A stretch of DNA of 64,000 nucleotides from UBA7672 sp963784415 (GTDB lineage: Bacteria; Pseudomonadota; Alphaproteobacteria; Caulobacterales; Hyphomonadaceae). The DNA lies in the NCBI GenBank assembly GCA_963784415.1, contig CAWARK010000002.1, forward strand, positions 564,605 through 628,604. Reading direction: 5' to 3'. Positions 15,525-23,111 of this stretch are shown one piece after another. Under the pieces are notes generated by a model, which saw only the letters and a list, made by a program, of their open reading frames with translations, was not told the DNA's origin and did not search any database. The position numbers and the translations under genes were made by a program. The first letter of the stretch is position 1. Each line of letters opens with the position of its first letter.

Positions 15525-15689
15525 TTAATTGGGCCCGCCCGCAAATGCCAGCACCGCCGACAGGGCAAGGCCGGCCACGATTGCCAGGCAGGCTAGCAGT
15601 GCAAACAGCCCGCCCTTGCGATCGACTTCCCGATCGAGCTCCTCGACGATTTCACGCTCGTCGTTCTTGAAGACTTCGCGGTTGGACAT
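15525..15689 (-). CDS. Small single-pass membrane protein under EcfG control
   Basis: A 54-residue protein: an acidic, charged N-terminus (MSNREVFKNDEREIVEELD) followed by one membrane helix and the tail AFAGGPN. I do not recognise a family. The ATG at 15689 is supported by an EcfG-type promoter whose -10 ends 38 bases upstream. It lies convergent to the kinase gene, 16 bases from its stop. It is one of several small membrane proteins in this stress island, and a role in envelope protection is only inferred. Confidence 0.65.
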   Translation of the reverse strand: MSNREVFKNDEREIVEELDREVDRKGGLFALLACLAIVAGLALSAVLAFAGGPN

Positions 15690-15726
15690 GTGTTTTCCAG
15701 TCTCTTCTTGGCGGGTCCGGGAATGG

Positions 15727-15752
15727 AACGCCGACTCATCCCCCTTGGTTCC
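15727..15752 (-). promoter_or_regulatory. EcfG-type promoter of the 54-residue membrane protein gene
   Basis: On the minus strand GGAAC, 17 bases, CGTT. The spacer is one longer than most others here but within the accepted N16-17 range. The -10 ends 38 bases before ATG 15689. Confidence 0.7.
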
Positions 15753-15782
15753 ATCGCGATCTGCAGGGCTCGCCGGATACGG

Positions 15783-15807
15783 AAAGGGCGCTGCTTTCGC
15801 AGCGCCC
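15783..15807 (-). terminator. Terminator of the glycine-zipper protein gene
   Basis: GGGCGCTGC, loop TTTC, GCAGCGCCC: a perfect 9-bp stem, with a short T-run on the minus strand. It lies about 50 bases after the stop at 15859. Confidence 0.65.
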
Positions 15808-15858
15808 CTCTCCAGTCTCGGAAGCCCGTCGCCCATTCGAAAAGGGCTAGGGCAAGCC

Positions 15859-16218
15859 TCAACCGCGATATTCGCCGTTGGCCCAGTACGTGCGGCCCGA
15901 ATTGCGGTCGACGTAGTAATACCGGCGGGCGTAATTGTCGTAGATCAGCGGCTCGCCGCGCGGGCCAGTATCAACTGACCGGTTGTTGTCATTGTCTTTC
16001 TGCGAGCCGATCACACCGCCGGCGATTGCGCCGGTGGCAGCCCCGATCGCCGCGCCCTGGCCGGCGTCGCCCGAGCCGGTGTTGTTGCCGATGACTGCGC
16101 CGGCAACGCCGCCGAGCAGGGCTCCGGTGGCTGCGCCGCGTTCAGTGTTGCCGGAAGACGTACAGGCCGCAGCGCCGAGCGCGACAAGAGCGCCAGCTGC
16201 GATGATGAATGTTTTCAT
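15859..16218 (-). CDS. Glycine-zipper 2TM lipoprotein
   Basis: A 119-residue envelope lipoprotein. The signal ends AAGALVALGAAAC, with the lipidated Cys near residue 19. A glycine-zipper membrane region (about 25-72) has repeated GxxxG/AxxxG spacing (GAATGALLGGVAGAVIG, GAAIGAATGAIAGGVIG), as in 17-kDa/YmgG-like proteins. The C-terminus has YDNYARRYYYVD...GRTYWANGEYRG. A paralogue at 60383-60739 has the same layout and nearly the same last ten residues. Both have EcfG-type promoters (here -10 ends 29 bases before ATG). The protein probably acts in envelope integrity during stress; biochemical function unknown. Confidence 0.8.
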   Translation of the reverse strand: MKTFIIAAGALVALGAAACTSSGNTERGAATGALLGGVAGAVIGNNTGSGDAGQGAAIGAATGAIAGGVIGSQKDNDNNRSVDTGPRGEPLIYDNYARRYYYVDRNSGRTYWANGEYRG

Positions 16219-16246
16219 GGGAAACTCCTTGGGTTTGCCGCTCCAG

Positions 16247-16271
16247 AACGTGCCGCTGACGGCGTAGTTCC
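16247..16271 (-). promoter_or_regulatory. EcfG-type promoter of the glycine-zipper gene
   Basis: On the minus strand GGAAC, 16 bases, CGTT. The -35 lies 3 bases from the stop of the upstream gene, and the -10 ends 29 bases before ATG 16218. Confidence 0.8.
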
Positions 16272-16273
16272 AC

Positions 16274-16702
16274 CTACTCCGGCGGCTTGCGCAGCGCGTT
16301 GACCGCGCCGCCGATGATGAGGCCCGCCACCGTCGTCTGCGCGACGAGTGCGAGCGAGGCTGCTGTTGCGGCAGTCACGACAAGGCCGACCGCCGCGCCA
16401 AGCAAGCCGCCAATGGTCATGCCTGAAACGACATGCGCGGTGTGGCCAACCTGAATGGCTTCCGGCGGAGCGGTCATGGATTTCAGCTGAACCAGCACGC
16501 GTGAAACTTCACGCAGGTCGGTTTCCTCGCCGCCCGTCATGTTCTCCGCCGTGCTTTCAGCCAGACGCTGCGCGTCAAGCTTCCAGCTTTCCAGGATGCG
16601 GCGTTTGTCGCGGTAAGTCAGCTTGTCGTCCTCAAGCACCTCCTCGGGGCGGTTGAAGTGTCGCTTGGGGGCGAAGGCAAGTTCGTCAACATGCGTACTC
16701 AT
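16274..16702 (-). CDS. Predicted membrane protein of the stress island
   Basis: A 142-residue protein whose first 85 residues are soluble and charged (FNRPEEVLEDDKLTYRDKRRI, then helical LESWKLDAQRLAESTAEN). Two closely packed small-residue membrane helices follow (GMTIGGLLGAAVGLVVTAAT and SLALVAQTTVAGLIIGGAV), then the tail NALRKPPE. I do not recognise a family. ATG 16702 is chosen because an EcfG-type promoter ends 35 bases upstream; the frame is open further but includes the terminator of the next gene. It is likely stress-induced. Confidence 0.7.
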   Translation of the reverse strand: MSTHVDELAFAPKRHFNRPEEVLEDDKLTYRDKRRILESWKLDAQRLAESTAENMTGGEETDLREVSRVLVQLKSMTAPPEAIQVGHTAHVVSGMTIGGLLGAAVGLVVTAATAASLALVAQTTVAGLIIGGAVNALRKPPE

Positions 16703-16736
16703 GGCGTGATCGCCTCTCTGCTGATGGTCAGTGAGA

Positions 16737-16762
16737 AACGGGAGGCAGGCCGATGTGGTTCC
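16737..16762 (-). promoter_or_regulatory. EcfG-type promoter of the 142-residue membrane protein gene
   Basis: On the minus strand GGAAC, 17 bases, CGTT. The -10 ends 35 bases before ATG 16702. Confidence 0.75.
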
Positions 16763-16777
16763 TGACGACACGCACAT

Positions 16778-16811
16778 GAAAAAAATGCAGCCGGCGGGAA
16801 CCGGCTGCATT
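16778..16811 (-). terminator. Rho-independent terminator of the SDR gene
   Basis: AATGCAGCCGG and CCGGCTGCATT flank a 6-base loop. On the minus strand the stem is followed by a T-run. It lies 28 bases after the SDR stop and just ahead of the next gene's promoter. Confidence 0.85.
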
Positions 16812-16838
16812 CTGTAACAATCCCGAATGTGGCGAAAT

Positions 16839-17639
16839 CTAGCTCGGGCCATCCGTCGGCAGGCTGGCGTAAGCGATGCCGCCATCGACCGCGATCGAGT
16901 CGCCCACGACATAATCGCCCGCTTTTGACGCGAGGAAGATCGCCGTACCCGCCATGTCTTCATCGCGACCGATGCGGCGTGATGGCGTGCGCTTGGCGAC
17001 GGCGTCGGCCTGGTCGCGCGCGGCCTTGTTCATTTCCGACGCGAACGGTCCCGGCGCAATCGCTGTCACAACGATGTTGTCCTGCACCAGACGCGCCGCC
17101 ATCCGCTTGGTGAGATAGAGCAGGGAGGATTTCGACGCATGATACGAATACGTGTCCCACGGGTTCAGGCGGATGCCATCGATCGAACAGATGTTGATGA
17201 CCTTGGCGGGCCGCTCGGGGCTCGCCGCCTTCTTCAGCGCCGCGTGCAGCGCCTGCGTCAGGAAGAAGGGCGACTTCACGTTGAGGTCCATCACCTTGTC
17301 CCAGCCATGCTCGGGGAATTCCTCGAACGGTGCGCCCCACGCCGCGCCCGCATTGTTGACGAGAATGTCGAGCTTGCCTTCGCGCTTGTAGATTTCCTCG
17401 GCCAGCATCTTGCCGCCTGCCACCGTGGAGATGTCCTGCGGCAGCGAGATGCACTCCGCATGCCCCAGCGCCGTCAACTCCGCCGCCGTCGCATCGCACA
17501 CGTCTGCCTTCCGCGCCGAGATATATGTCTTCGCGCCGCTCTCGACGAACCCCTGCGCAATCATCTTCCCGATCCCGCGCGACCCACCGGTCACCAGCGC
17601 CACGCGCCCCTTCAGCGAAAACAGATTGTCGATCATCAT
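16839..17639 (-). CDS. SDR family NAD(P)-dependent oxidoreductase
   Basis: A classical short-chain dehydrogenase of 266 residues. It carries the nucleotide-binding TGGSRGIG near residue 16, the structural NNAG near 95, and the catalytic Ser and YxxxK in SIDGIRLNPWDTYSYHASK near 150-166. The C-terminus has the usual SR-R-ID-AG-FLAS block. The substrate cannot be told; relatives include gluconate dehydrogenase-like and 3-oxoacyl reductase-like SDRs. ATG 17639 has GGGAG ten bases upstream; a frame opening at 17678 is less likely. The gene stands alone with its own terminator. Confidence 0.9.
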   Translation of the reverse strand: MMIDNLFSLKGRVALVTGGSRGIGKMIAQGFVESGAKTYISARKADVCDATAAELTALGHAECISLPQDISTVAGGKMLAEEIYKREGKLDILVNNAGAAWGAPFEEFPEHGWDKVMDLNVKSPFFLTQALHAALKKAASPERPAKVINICSIDGIRLNPWDTYSYHASKSSLLYLTKRMAARLVQDNIVVTAIAPGPFASEMNKAARDQADAVAKRTPSRRIGRDEDMAGTAIFLASKAGDYVVGDSIAVDGGIAYASLPTDGPS

Positions 17640-17736
17640 GGCGGCAGTCTCCCGGTGCGGTTTCTTGTTGGCGCGCAACCTAGCGGGGCGGCTGTGAAAG
17701 GCTAGGGCGATGTTGGCTTACCGCGAGCCCTCCCTC

Positions 17737-18981
17737 TCAGCGCATCAAATGCTTCGCCACCGCCGCGTACGCCGGCAAGGATACCTTGTCCAAAATCGAA
17801 TTTCCGTTCGCCGCCACCGGGTGAGAGGCAAAGCGCGCAATCACCAGCTCCGCTTTGGGCGCAATCCAGCAAACCTGTCCATGGATGCCGCGTGCGGTAT
17901 AGGCGCCGAGATCATTGTGGCTGACCCACCATTGCGTGCGATAGCTCCAGCCCGGCATGGTCGTGTAGCCCGCCTTCGCGAAATCCTCTTTTCGCGCGCC
18001 GCCCGCGATTTCGTCCACGACCGCGGCGGGCACGATCCGCTGCCCGTTGAACTCCCCACGATTGCGCATCATCTCGCCCACACGTGCGAGATCGCGCAGG
18101 CAGAGGTTCATGCCCCCGCCGCACGCCGCCATCCCCACCGGATCGACGATGATGTGCGCGTCTTCCTCCATGCCCATCTTCTGCCAGATGCGTTCCGATA
18201 TCAGCTGCGCCATCGCCTTGCCCGTCACACGCTGCACGATCCACGCGAGCACTTCCGTGTTGCAGGTCTTGTAGGCAAACGCCGCCCCATGCTCGCCCTG
18301 CTTCTTCAGCGTCGCGAGAAATTCCACGATCGAGCGCGGTCCGTCATAACCCTCAGGCGGTTTCCCGTATCCAGCCGCGATGCCATACGTCCGCACCTCA
18401 GCTTCGGGATCGACATAGTTCTCCGAATATTTGACCCCGACCGTCATATCCATGACCTGCCGCACCGTCGCGTCCGCGAATGCCGACCCCGCCAGCTCCG
18501 GCACGTACGTCACGGCCGTCGCCGCCGTATCGATCACGCCTTCATGCGCCAGCGTCGCCGCCATCAATCCGACGAAAGACTTCGTCACGGAAAACGCGAT
18601 ATGCGGCAGCTCCGCCGACAGCGCCCCGCGATAATTTTCGTACACCACGGCTCCGCGATGCAGCATCACCACGCCATCGGTAAACAGGGCGTCCATTGAC
18701 TGGCCCCAGGTCGTCTGCTCGCCTTCCATCGTCGCGAACGCGATCCCATCGATGTCATCGCGCAGCTTTTTCGGCAGCACAGACACAGGCCCCGCCCCCC
18801 GACGAATATTAACTGTCGATTTCATCTCGCGCTGATGGCTGAACGCCCATCGCGTCTGCGGGAAGGAGCTGCCCGACAACTCTCCCTCTGAATGCACCAG
18901 TTTGTCCGCCGCCGGCGGAAAGCCCGCCATCAACCCGCGCGTGACCGGATCGCTGTTCTGCGCATTCCACTTGGTGCTCAT
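17737..18981 (-). CDS. Serine hydrolase, class C beta-lactamase family
   Basis: A 414-residue member of the DD-peptidase/beta-lactamase C fold. The nucleophile motif SxxK appears as FSVTKSF near residue 132. The second Tyr motif is consistent with TYGIAAGYG or KTCNTEVLAW, and the third (HxG) with GIHGQVCW near 368. Proteins of this kind include 6-aminohexanoate-dimer hydrolase (NylB-like) and esterases. There is no signal peptide, so it is probably cytoplasmic, which argues against a role as a secreted beta-lactamase. The start has GGGGAACGAG in front of ATG. Substrate unknown. Confidence 0.85.
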   Translation of the reverse strand: MSTKWNAQNSDPVTRGLMAGFPPAADKLVHSEGELSGSSFPQTRWAFSHQREMKSTVNIRRGAGPVSVLPKKLRDDIDGIAFATMEGEQTTWGQSMDALFTDGVVMLHRGAVVYENYRGALSAELPHIAFSVTKSFVGLMAATLAHEGVIDTAATAVTYVPELAGSAFADATVRQVMDMTVGVKYSENYVDPEAEVRTYGIAAGYGKPPEGYDGPRSIVEFLATLKKQGEHGAAFAYKTCNTEVLAWIVQRVTGKAMAQLISERIWQKMGMEEDAHIIVDPVGMAACGGGMNLCLRDLARVGEMMRNRGEFNGQRIVPAAVVDEIAGGARKEDFAKAGYTTMPGWSYRTQWWVSHNDLGAYTARGIHGQVCWIAPKAELVIARFASHPVAANGNSILDKVSLPAYAAVAKHLMR

Positions 18982-19107
18982 CTCGTTCCCCGCGCGTTAT
19001 TGGCTGTGGCCAAGCCTATCCCTGCCGATACGAAAGACCAGAGCCCTCGCAAGGGAATGATCCAGTCGATTGCGACGCGCGTATGAGCTTCAAACCGGAG
19101 CAACGCG

Positions 19108-19731
19108 ATGCGCCTTTCACTCCTGCTGGGACTGCCTCTTCTTGCGGCCGCCTGCGCCACCGAGCGTGTCGAAGAGCCCGCTTTCAAGCTTGAGCTCGTC
19201 CCAGGATCAAGTTTCCAGGTGCGCGACTATGCGCCGACCATCGTTGCGGAAACGACAGTGCAGGGCGATGCGTGGGGCTCTCGCTTCGAAGGCTTCGGTC
19301 CACTGGCGGACTACATCTTCGCCAAGGGGCGTGAAGGCGAGAAGATCGCGATGACCGCACCCGTCACGCAACAGGCGCCGCGCGAGAAAATCGCCATGAC
19401 GGCGCCAGTGACGCAGGAAGCGCGGGACAATGGCAGCTGGACCATCGCCTTTACAATGCCCGCTGGCTCCACACTGCAATCGCTGCCCGCGCCGGTTAGT
19501 CCCGACGTGAAGCTGATCGAACAGCCATCGCGACGCATGGCCGTCTATAGCTTCACCGGTCTCGCAACCGCCGGCGACATGGAGGCCGCAAAGACTGTCC
19601 TCATGCAAAAGGTGTCGCGTGCTGGCCTCACGCCGCGGGGCGAACCTGTCTTCGCCTTCTATGACCCGCCTTGGACAATGGCCTTTCTGCGCCGCAACGA
19701 GGTCATGATCGAAGTCGCGCCGAACACATGA
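19108..19731 (+). CDS. SOUL-family heme-binding lipoprotein
   Basis: A 207-residue lipoprotein with lipobox LLAAAC (Cys about residue 17). The SOUL domain follows with the family signatures VRDYAPTIVAETTV, GFGPLADYIFAKG and EKIAMTAPVTQ. The EKIAMTAPVTQ segment occurs twice in a row, 15 residues apart, a doubling also common in bacterial SOUL proteins. The family binds heme or tetrapyrroles; the role in bacteria is unclear. The location in the cell is probably the periplasmic face of a membrane. Confidence 0.85.
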   Translation: MRLSLLLGLPLLAAACATERVEEPAFKLELVPGSSFQVRDYAPTIVAETTVQGDAWGSRFEGFGPLADYIFAKGREGEKIAMTAPVTQQAPREKIAMTAPVTQEARDNGSWTIAFTMPAGSTLQSLPAPVSPDVKLIEQPSRRMAVYSFTGLATAGDMEAAKTVLMQKVSRAGLTPRGEPVFAFYDPPWTMAFLRRNEVMIEVAPNT

Positions 19732-19857
19732 GAGCGTCGCGGATTACTCTTTCGTGATCTGCAATCCACCGCTGCAGTGCGCGCGTACTCCCATCATCAC
19801 ACACGACGCAGGCGAGCCGGCAACGGCTCTGCCTTGCGCAGAAAACAGGAACCGAAA

Positions 19858-20406
19858 ATGAAGCTGCTCCTCCCCATCGCTGCCTTCGCTCTCATGGGCG
19901 CTGCCTGCTCCGGCGAAACCGCGCCAGCAACTCCGGCGCCTGCGCCGGTTGCAGAAGTCACAACACCAGCGCCCGCTCCGGTTGAAGCCAAGGACATCGT
20001 CGATACCGCTGTTGCTGCCGGATCGTTCAACACGCTTGTCGCCGCGGTCCAGGCTGCTGGCCTTGAGTCGACCCTGCGTGGATCGGGACCTTTCACCGTG
20101 TTCGCGCCGACTGACGCCGCCTTCGCCGCTCTCCCGGCTGGCACGGTCGAAGACCTGCTGAAGCCCGAGAACAAGGCCAAGCTCACCGCCATCCTCACCT
20201 ATCACGTGCTTCCGGCTGAAGTGATGTCGTCCGCCATCGGCATGCAGACGCTCGATCCCGCCACCGTCGAAGGCGCTACCGTCAAGGTTGTCGGCAGTTC
20301 AACCGGCGTAACGGTCAATGACGCGAAAGTCGTCACCGCCGATGTCGACGCCTCCAACGGTGTCATCCATGTGATCGACAAGGTCCTGATGCCGCCCGCC
20401 AAATAG
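19858..20406 (+). CDS. Fasciclin-domain lipoprotein
   Basis: A 182-residue protein: signal MKLLLPIAAFALMGAAC with lipidated Cys 17, an Ala/Pro/Thr-rich linker (about 20-43), then one FAS1 domain (about 45-182). The domain carries the usual GSFNTLVAAVQAAGL, GPFTVFAPTDAAFAALP, LTYHVLPAEV and NGVIHVIDKVLMPP. FAS1 domains mediate adhesion or matrix contacts. ATG 19858 has an AGGA ribosome site; a terminator follows about 60 bases after the stop. It is a single-gene unit. Confidence 0.92.
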   Translation: MKLLLPIAAFALMGAACSGETAPATPAPAPVAEVTTPAPAPVEAKDIVDTAVAAGSFNTLVAAVQAAGLESTLRGSGPFTVFAPTDAAFAALPAGTVEDLLKPENKAKLTAILTYHVLPAEVMSSAIGMQTLDPATVEGATVKVVGSSTGVTVNDAKVVTADVDASNGVIHVIDKVLMPPAK

Positions 20407-20463
20407 GCCGCACTTCCTCTTCCTCCCCGAAGACGTTCGTCCCCCCTCCGGGATTAGCGTAGG

Positions 20464-20502
20464 CAAGCCGCCCGCTTCAACAGCAGGCGGCTTGTCTGTT
20501 TT
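20464..20502 (+). terminator. Rho-independent terminator of the fasciclin gene
   Basis: CAAGCCGCC, a 13-base loop, GGCGGCTTG, then TCTGTTTTC. Confidence 0.8.
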
Positions 20503-20523
20503 CAGGGTGTGGGCCTTAGGCGC

Positions 20524-21660
20524 TCAGTACCCGCCAATCCTGGCATAGCGATCGCGGTGGAAGCTCTCGCCGCCGTACAGGTTCTCCAGAACCCGCGCGC
20601 GTTTCATGTAGAGCCCGCTATCATGCGCATCGGTCATCCCGATGCCGCCATGCATCTGCACCGTCTCGTTGCTCACGAGGTGCAGCGTCTCCGCCGCCCG
20701 CGCTTTCGCCAGCGACGCCAGCTCGGAAATGTTGTTGGCGTTGCGGTCCAACGCATCCAGCGCCGCCGCCACGCAGCTGCGCGTCAGCTCGAGATCCGTG
20801 AACATGATCGCCGCGCGATGCTGGATCGACTGGAACGAACCGATCAGCTGGCCGAACTGCTTGCGCACTTTCAGGTATTCGCTCGTCATGTCGAACGCCG
20901 CATCCGCCGCGCCCAGCATTTCCGCCGCCACGCCGATGCGCGCGCGATCCAGCACCTGCTCCAGCGCGCCATAGCCGCCATCCACCGCGCCGAGCACGGC
21001 ATCCGCGCCAACTTCGACGCCCGCAAACTTGATGTTCGCCGCCGCATGCGCATCCAGCGTCTTCAGCGCTCGTCACTCGTCACGCCCTTGGCGTCCGCCG
21101 GCACGAGGAACAGCGTCACGCCCGTCGCATCACCCGCGTCGCCCGATGTGCGCGCCGCAACGATCAGCAGGTTGGCATCGCCGCCATCCACCACATACCG
21201 CTTGTCGCCGTTCAGCACGAACCCCGCGCCCGATCTTCTTCGCGCTCAGCTTGATGTGCGCCGGATCATGATGCGCGCCTTCATCCACCGCCAGCGCCGT
21301 CAGCGTCTCGCCCGCCGCGATCTTCGGCAGCCACGCTTCCTTCTGAGCCGGCGTCCCCGCAATGATCAGCGCCGACGCGCCGATCAGCGCCGTCGAGAGC
21401 AGGGGAGAGGCCGCAATCGTCCGGCCCTGTGCTTCCAGCACCTGGCCCAGACCAACATAGCCAAAGCCAGAGCCGCCAAACTCTTCCGGGATCAGCACAC
21501 CCGCAAAGCCCAGCTCCACCATTTCCTTCCACGCACCCTTGTCGAACCCCGCGCCCGCCGTGCGCAGCGCGCGCAACTGGCTCACCGGCAGCTTCTCGGC
21601 CGCGAACGACACCGCGCTGTCGCGCAGCATCTGCTGCTCTTCGGTGAGCACGAACGCCAT
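20524..21660 (-). pseudogene. Acyl-CoA dehydrogenase with two compensating frameshifts
   Basis: The reading starts normally (MAFVLTEEQQMLRDSAVSFA, LGFAGVLIPEEFGGSGFGYV, LDxx-type FAD region) and ends with a normal ACAD C-terminal domain (VRKQFGQLIGSFQSIQHRAA, MHGGIGMTDAHDSGLYMKRA). Between them one extra base near 21224-21232 (a run of C/G) and one missing base near 21064-21076 move the frame out and back. Translating the middle in the other frame restores GFVLNGDKRYVVDGG and ANIKFAGVEVGADAVLGAVD. The full span of 378 codons is the usual ACAD length. Either the sequence has errors or the gene is damaged over about 55 codons. It probably works in acyl-CoA beta-oxidation; the substrate is unknown. 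Confidence 0.8.
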
Positions 21661-21699
21661 CGGACGTCTCCATGGATGACCGGTTCGACTACCGGTGCT

Positions 21700-22317
21700 T
21701 CAGTTTTGTGTATTGGGTCTTAGCGTTCCGCGTACCGCCCAATCAAGAGCGTCTTCGAGGCGGTCATTGCCCCAGAACATCTCGCCATCCTCGGTCACGA
21801 AGCTCGGCGCGCCAAAAATGCCGATATCGGCCGCCCGCGAGGTCTCGTCCCGCAGCTCGTCCTTGATCTTTTCCGACGTCATCGCCGCCAGCGTTTCCAG
21901 CGGATCGAGCCCCGCGCGCCGCGCTGCGGCATGCAGGATCTGCGGGTCGGCGATATCGCGGTCATGGACAAAGTTTGCCTGATAAACCGCCTTCACGAAG
22001 TTCGCCCGTTCCGCCTGCGGCAGCGACAGGGTGATACGCGCCGCCATCAGGCCGTTCTGCGGAAAGCGGTGCGGCCGCCGGAAGGGCAGGCTGTACTTCT
22101 CGCAAGTCCTCTCAATGTCCCGCCACATATAGCTGCCCTTGATGGGCACCACGTTGAACGGGCTGTCCTTCATCCCCTGCTGCGCATGGAACAGCGGCCC
22201 TAGCAGGAACGGCTTCCATTCCAGCTCGACGCCCCGCGCGGCCGCCACTTTGTCCGCCCGCATCACAGCCGGATAAGAGTAGGTTGAGGCGAATTCGAAC
22301 CAGAACTGCAGTTTCAA
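21700..22317 (-). CDS. 2-hydroxychromene-2-carboxylate isomerase family (DsbA-like) protein
   Basis: A 205-residue thioredoxin/GST-kappa-fold protein. It begins TTG-KLQFWFEFASTYSYPAVMRAD, where the Ser of YSYPA replaces the DsbA cysteines, as is typical for HCCA isomerase/GST kappa. Other family marks are WKPFLLGPLF, WRDIERTCEKYSLPF and the C-terminal IFGAPSFVTEDGEMFWGNDRLEDAL. The known enzyme isomerises ring-cleavage products in naphthalene breakdown with glutathione; many relatives have unknown substrates. It sits 39 bases from the acyl-CoA dehydrogenase on the same strand, so the two could be co-transcribed. Confidence 0.88.
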   Translation of the reverse strand: MKLQFWFEFASTYSYPAVMRADKVAAARGVELEWKPFLLGPLFHAQQGMKDSPFNVVPIKGSYMWRDIERTCEKYSLPFRRPHRFPQNGLMAARITLSLPQAERANFVKAVYQANFVHDRDIADPQILHAAARRAGLDPLETLAAMTSEKIKDELRDETSRAADIGIFGAPSFVTEDGEMFWGNDRLEDALDWAVRGTLRPNTQN

Positions 22318-22449
22318 GGCCTATTCCCCAGCGCCAACGATGGCATCGACGATTCGTAGCCCTACCAGATTGCGCCGTCAAAAACTGCGCCCATATGCAA
22401 AGCCGGACACCGCCGGTTCCTCTGGCGGAATGAGGACAAGGGACAATCA

Positions 22450-22956
22450 ATGTCAATTTCGATGCACAAGGCCAGTGCGCCGGTCTTCCTGCGCATGCTG
22501 AACAATCTCGACCAGTTTCTGGCGAAGGCTGAGGAAAACGCAAAGCAACGCGGCTTTGATCCGAACGCGCTCGTCACCCAGCGCCTCGCGCCTGACATGC
22601 GGCCGCTCTCGGCCCAGATCCAGCTCGCCAGCGACTCGGCCAAGGGCTGCGTGGCCCGTCTCTCCGGTGGCACGCCGCCCGCCATGCCCGACACGGAAAC
22701 GACTATCGCCGAGCTGCGCGCCCGCATCGCCAACACGATCGACTATGTGAAAAGCGTCCCGGCCAGCGCCATCGACGGCTCGGAAGAAAAGCAGGTCGTG
22801 CTGAAACTGCCGAGCGGCGACATCCCGTTCACGGGCCTCGCTTTCCTTACCGGTTTCGCCCTCCCGAACTTCCTGTTCCACGTAACCACCGCCTACGCGA
22901 TCCTCCGCCACAGCGGCGTCCCCCTCGGCAAACTCGACTTCCTCGGCCGGGCGTAA
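22450..22956 (+). CDS. DUF1993 family protein
   Basis: A 168-residue soluble protein matching the DUF1993 pattern: helix MHKASAPVFLRMLNNLDQFL, LAPDMRPLSAQIQLASDSAK, PAMPDTETTIAEL and the C-terminal FLFHVTTAYAILRHSGVPLG. The fold is a DinB-like four-helix bundle in related proteins; no activity is known. A diverged paralogue is at 58205-58720 and keeps FHAATTYNILRHNGVVLG. ATG 22450 follows a GGACAAGGGACA ribosome region. Confidence 0.88.
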   Translation: MSISMHKASAPVFLRMLNNLDQFLAKAEENAKQRGFDPNALVTQRLAPDMRPLSAQIQLASDSAKGCVARLSGGTPPAMPDTETTIAELRARIANTIDYVKSVPASAIDGSEEKQVVLKLPSGDIPFTGLAFLTGFALPNFLFHVTTAYAILRHSGVPLGKLDFLGRA

Positions 22957-23111
22957 CGAGCACCGCGCCCGTCCTTCGCCATTTACGGGGAAAGACGGGC
23001 GCACCGTCCATGGAGTCATTCTTGGGACAAGCCCGAGACTGACGTCCCCCTACCGGTTTCCGTTTCATCGCCGCCGATGGTATGCCGTCTCGATCACCGA
23101 TGGCGCGCGCT

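Noticed and set aside
15727..15752. EcfG promoter reading to the right from the GGAAC at 15725-15729
   Set aside because: On the plus strand the second box at the right distance is GGTT, not CGTT, and no rightward gene starts nearby; only the minus-strand reading fits.
17737..18981. Secreted beta-lactamase (resistance gene)
   Set aside because: The protein lacks a signal peptide and groups by motif with cytoplasmic serine hydrolases; the fold alone does not show resistance.
19339..19428. Duplicated EKIAMTAPVTQ segment in the SOUL protein as a recent duplication
   Set aside because: Many bacterial SOUL proteins carry this motif twice, and the two copies here differ at many third positions, so it is not recent.
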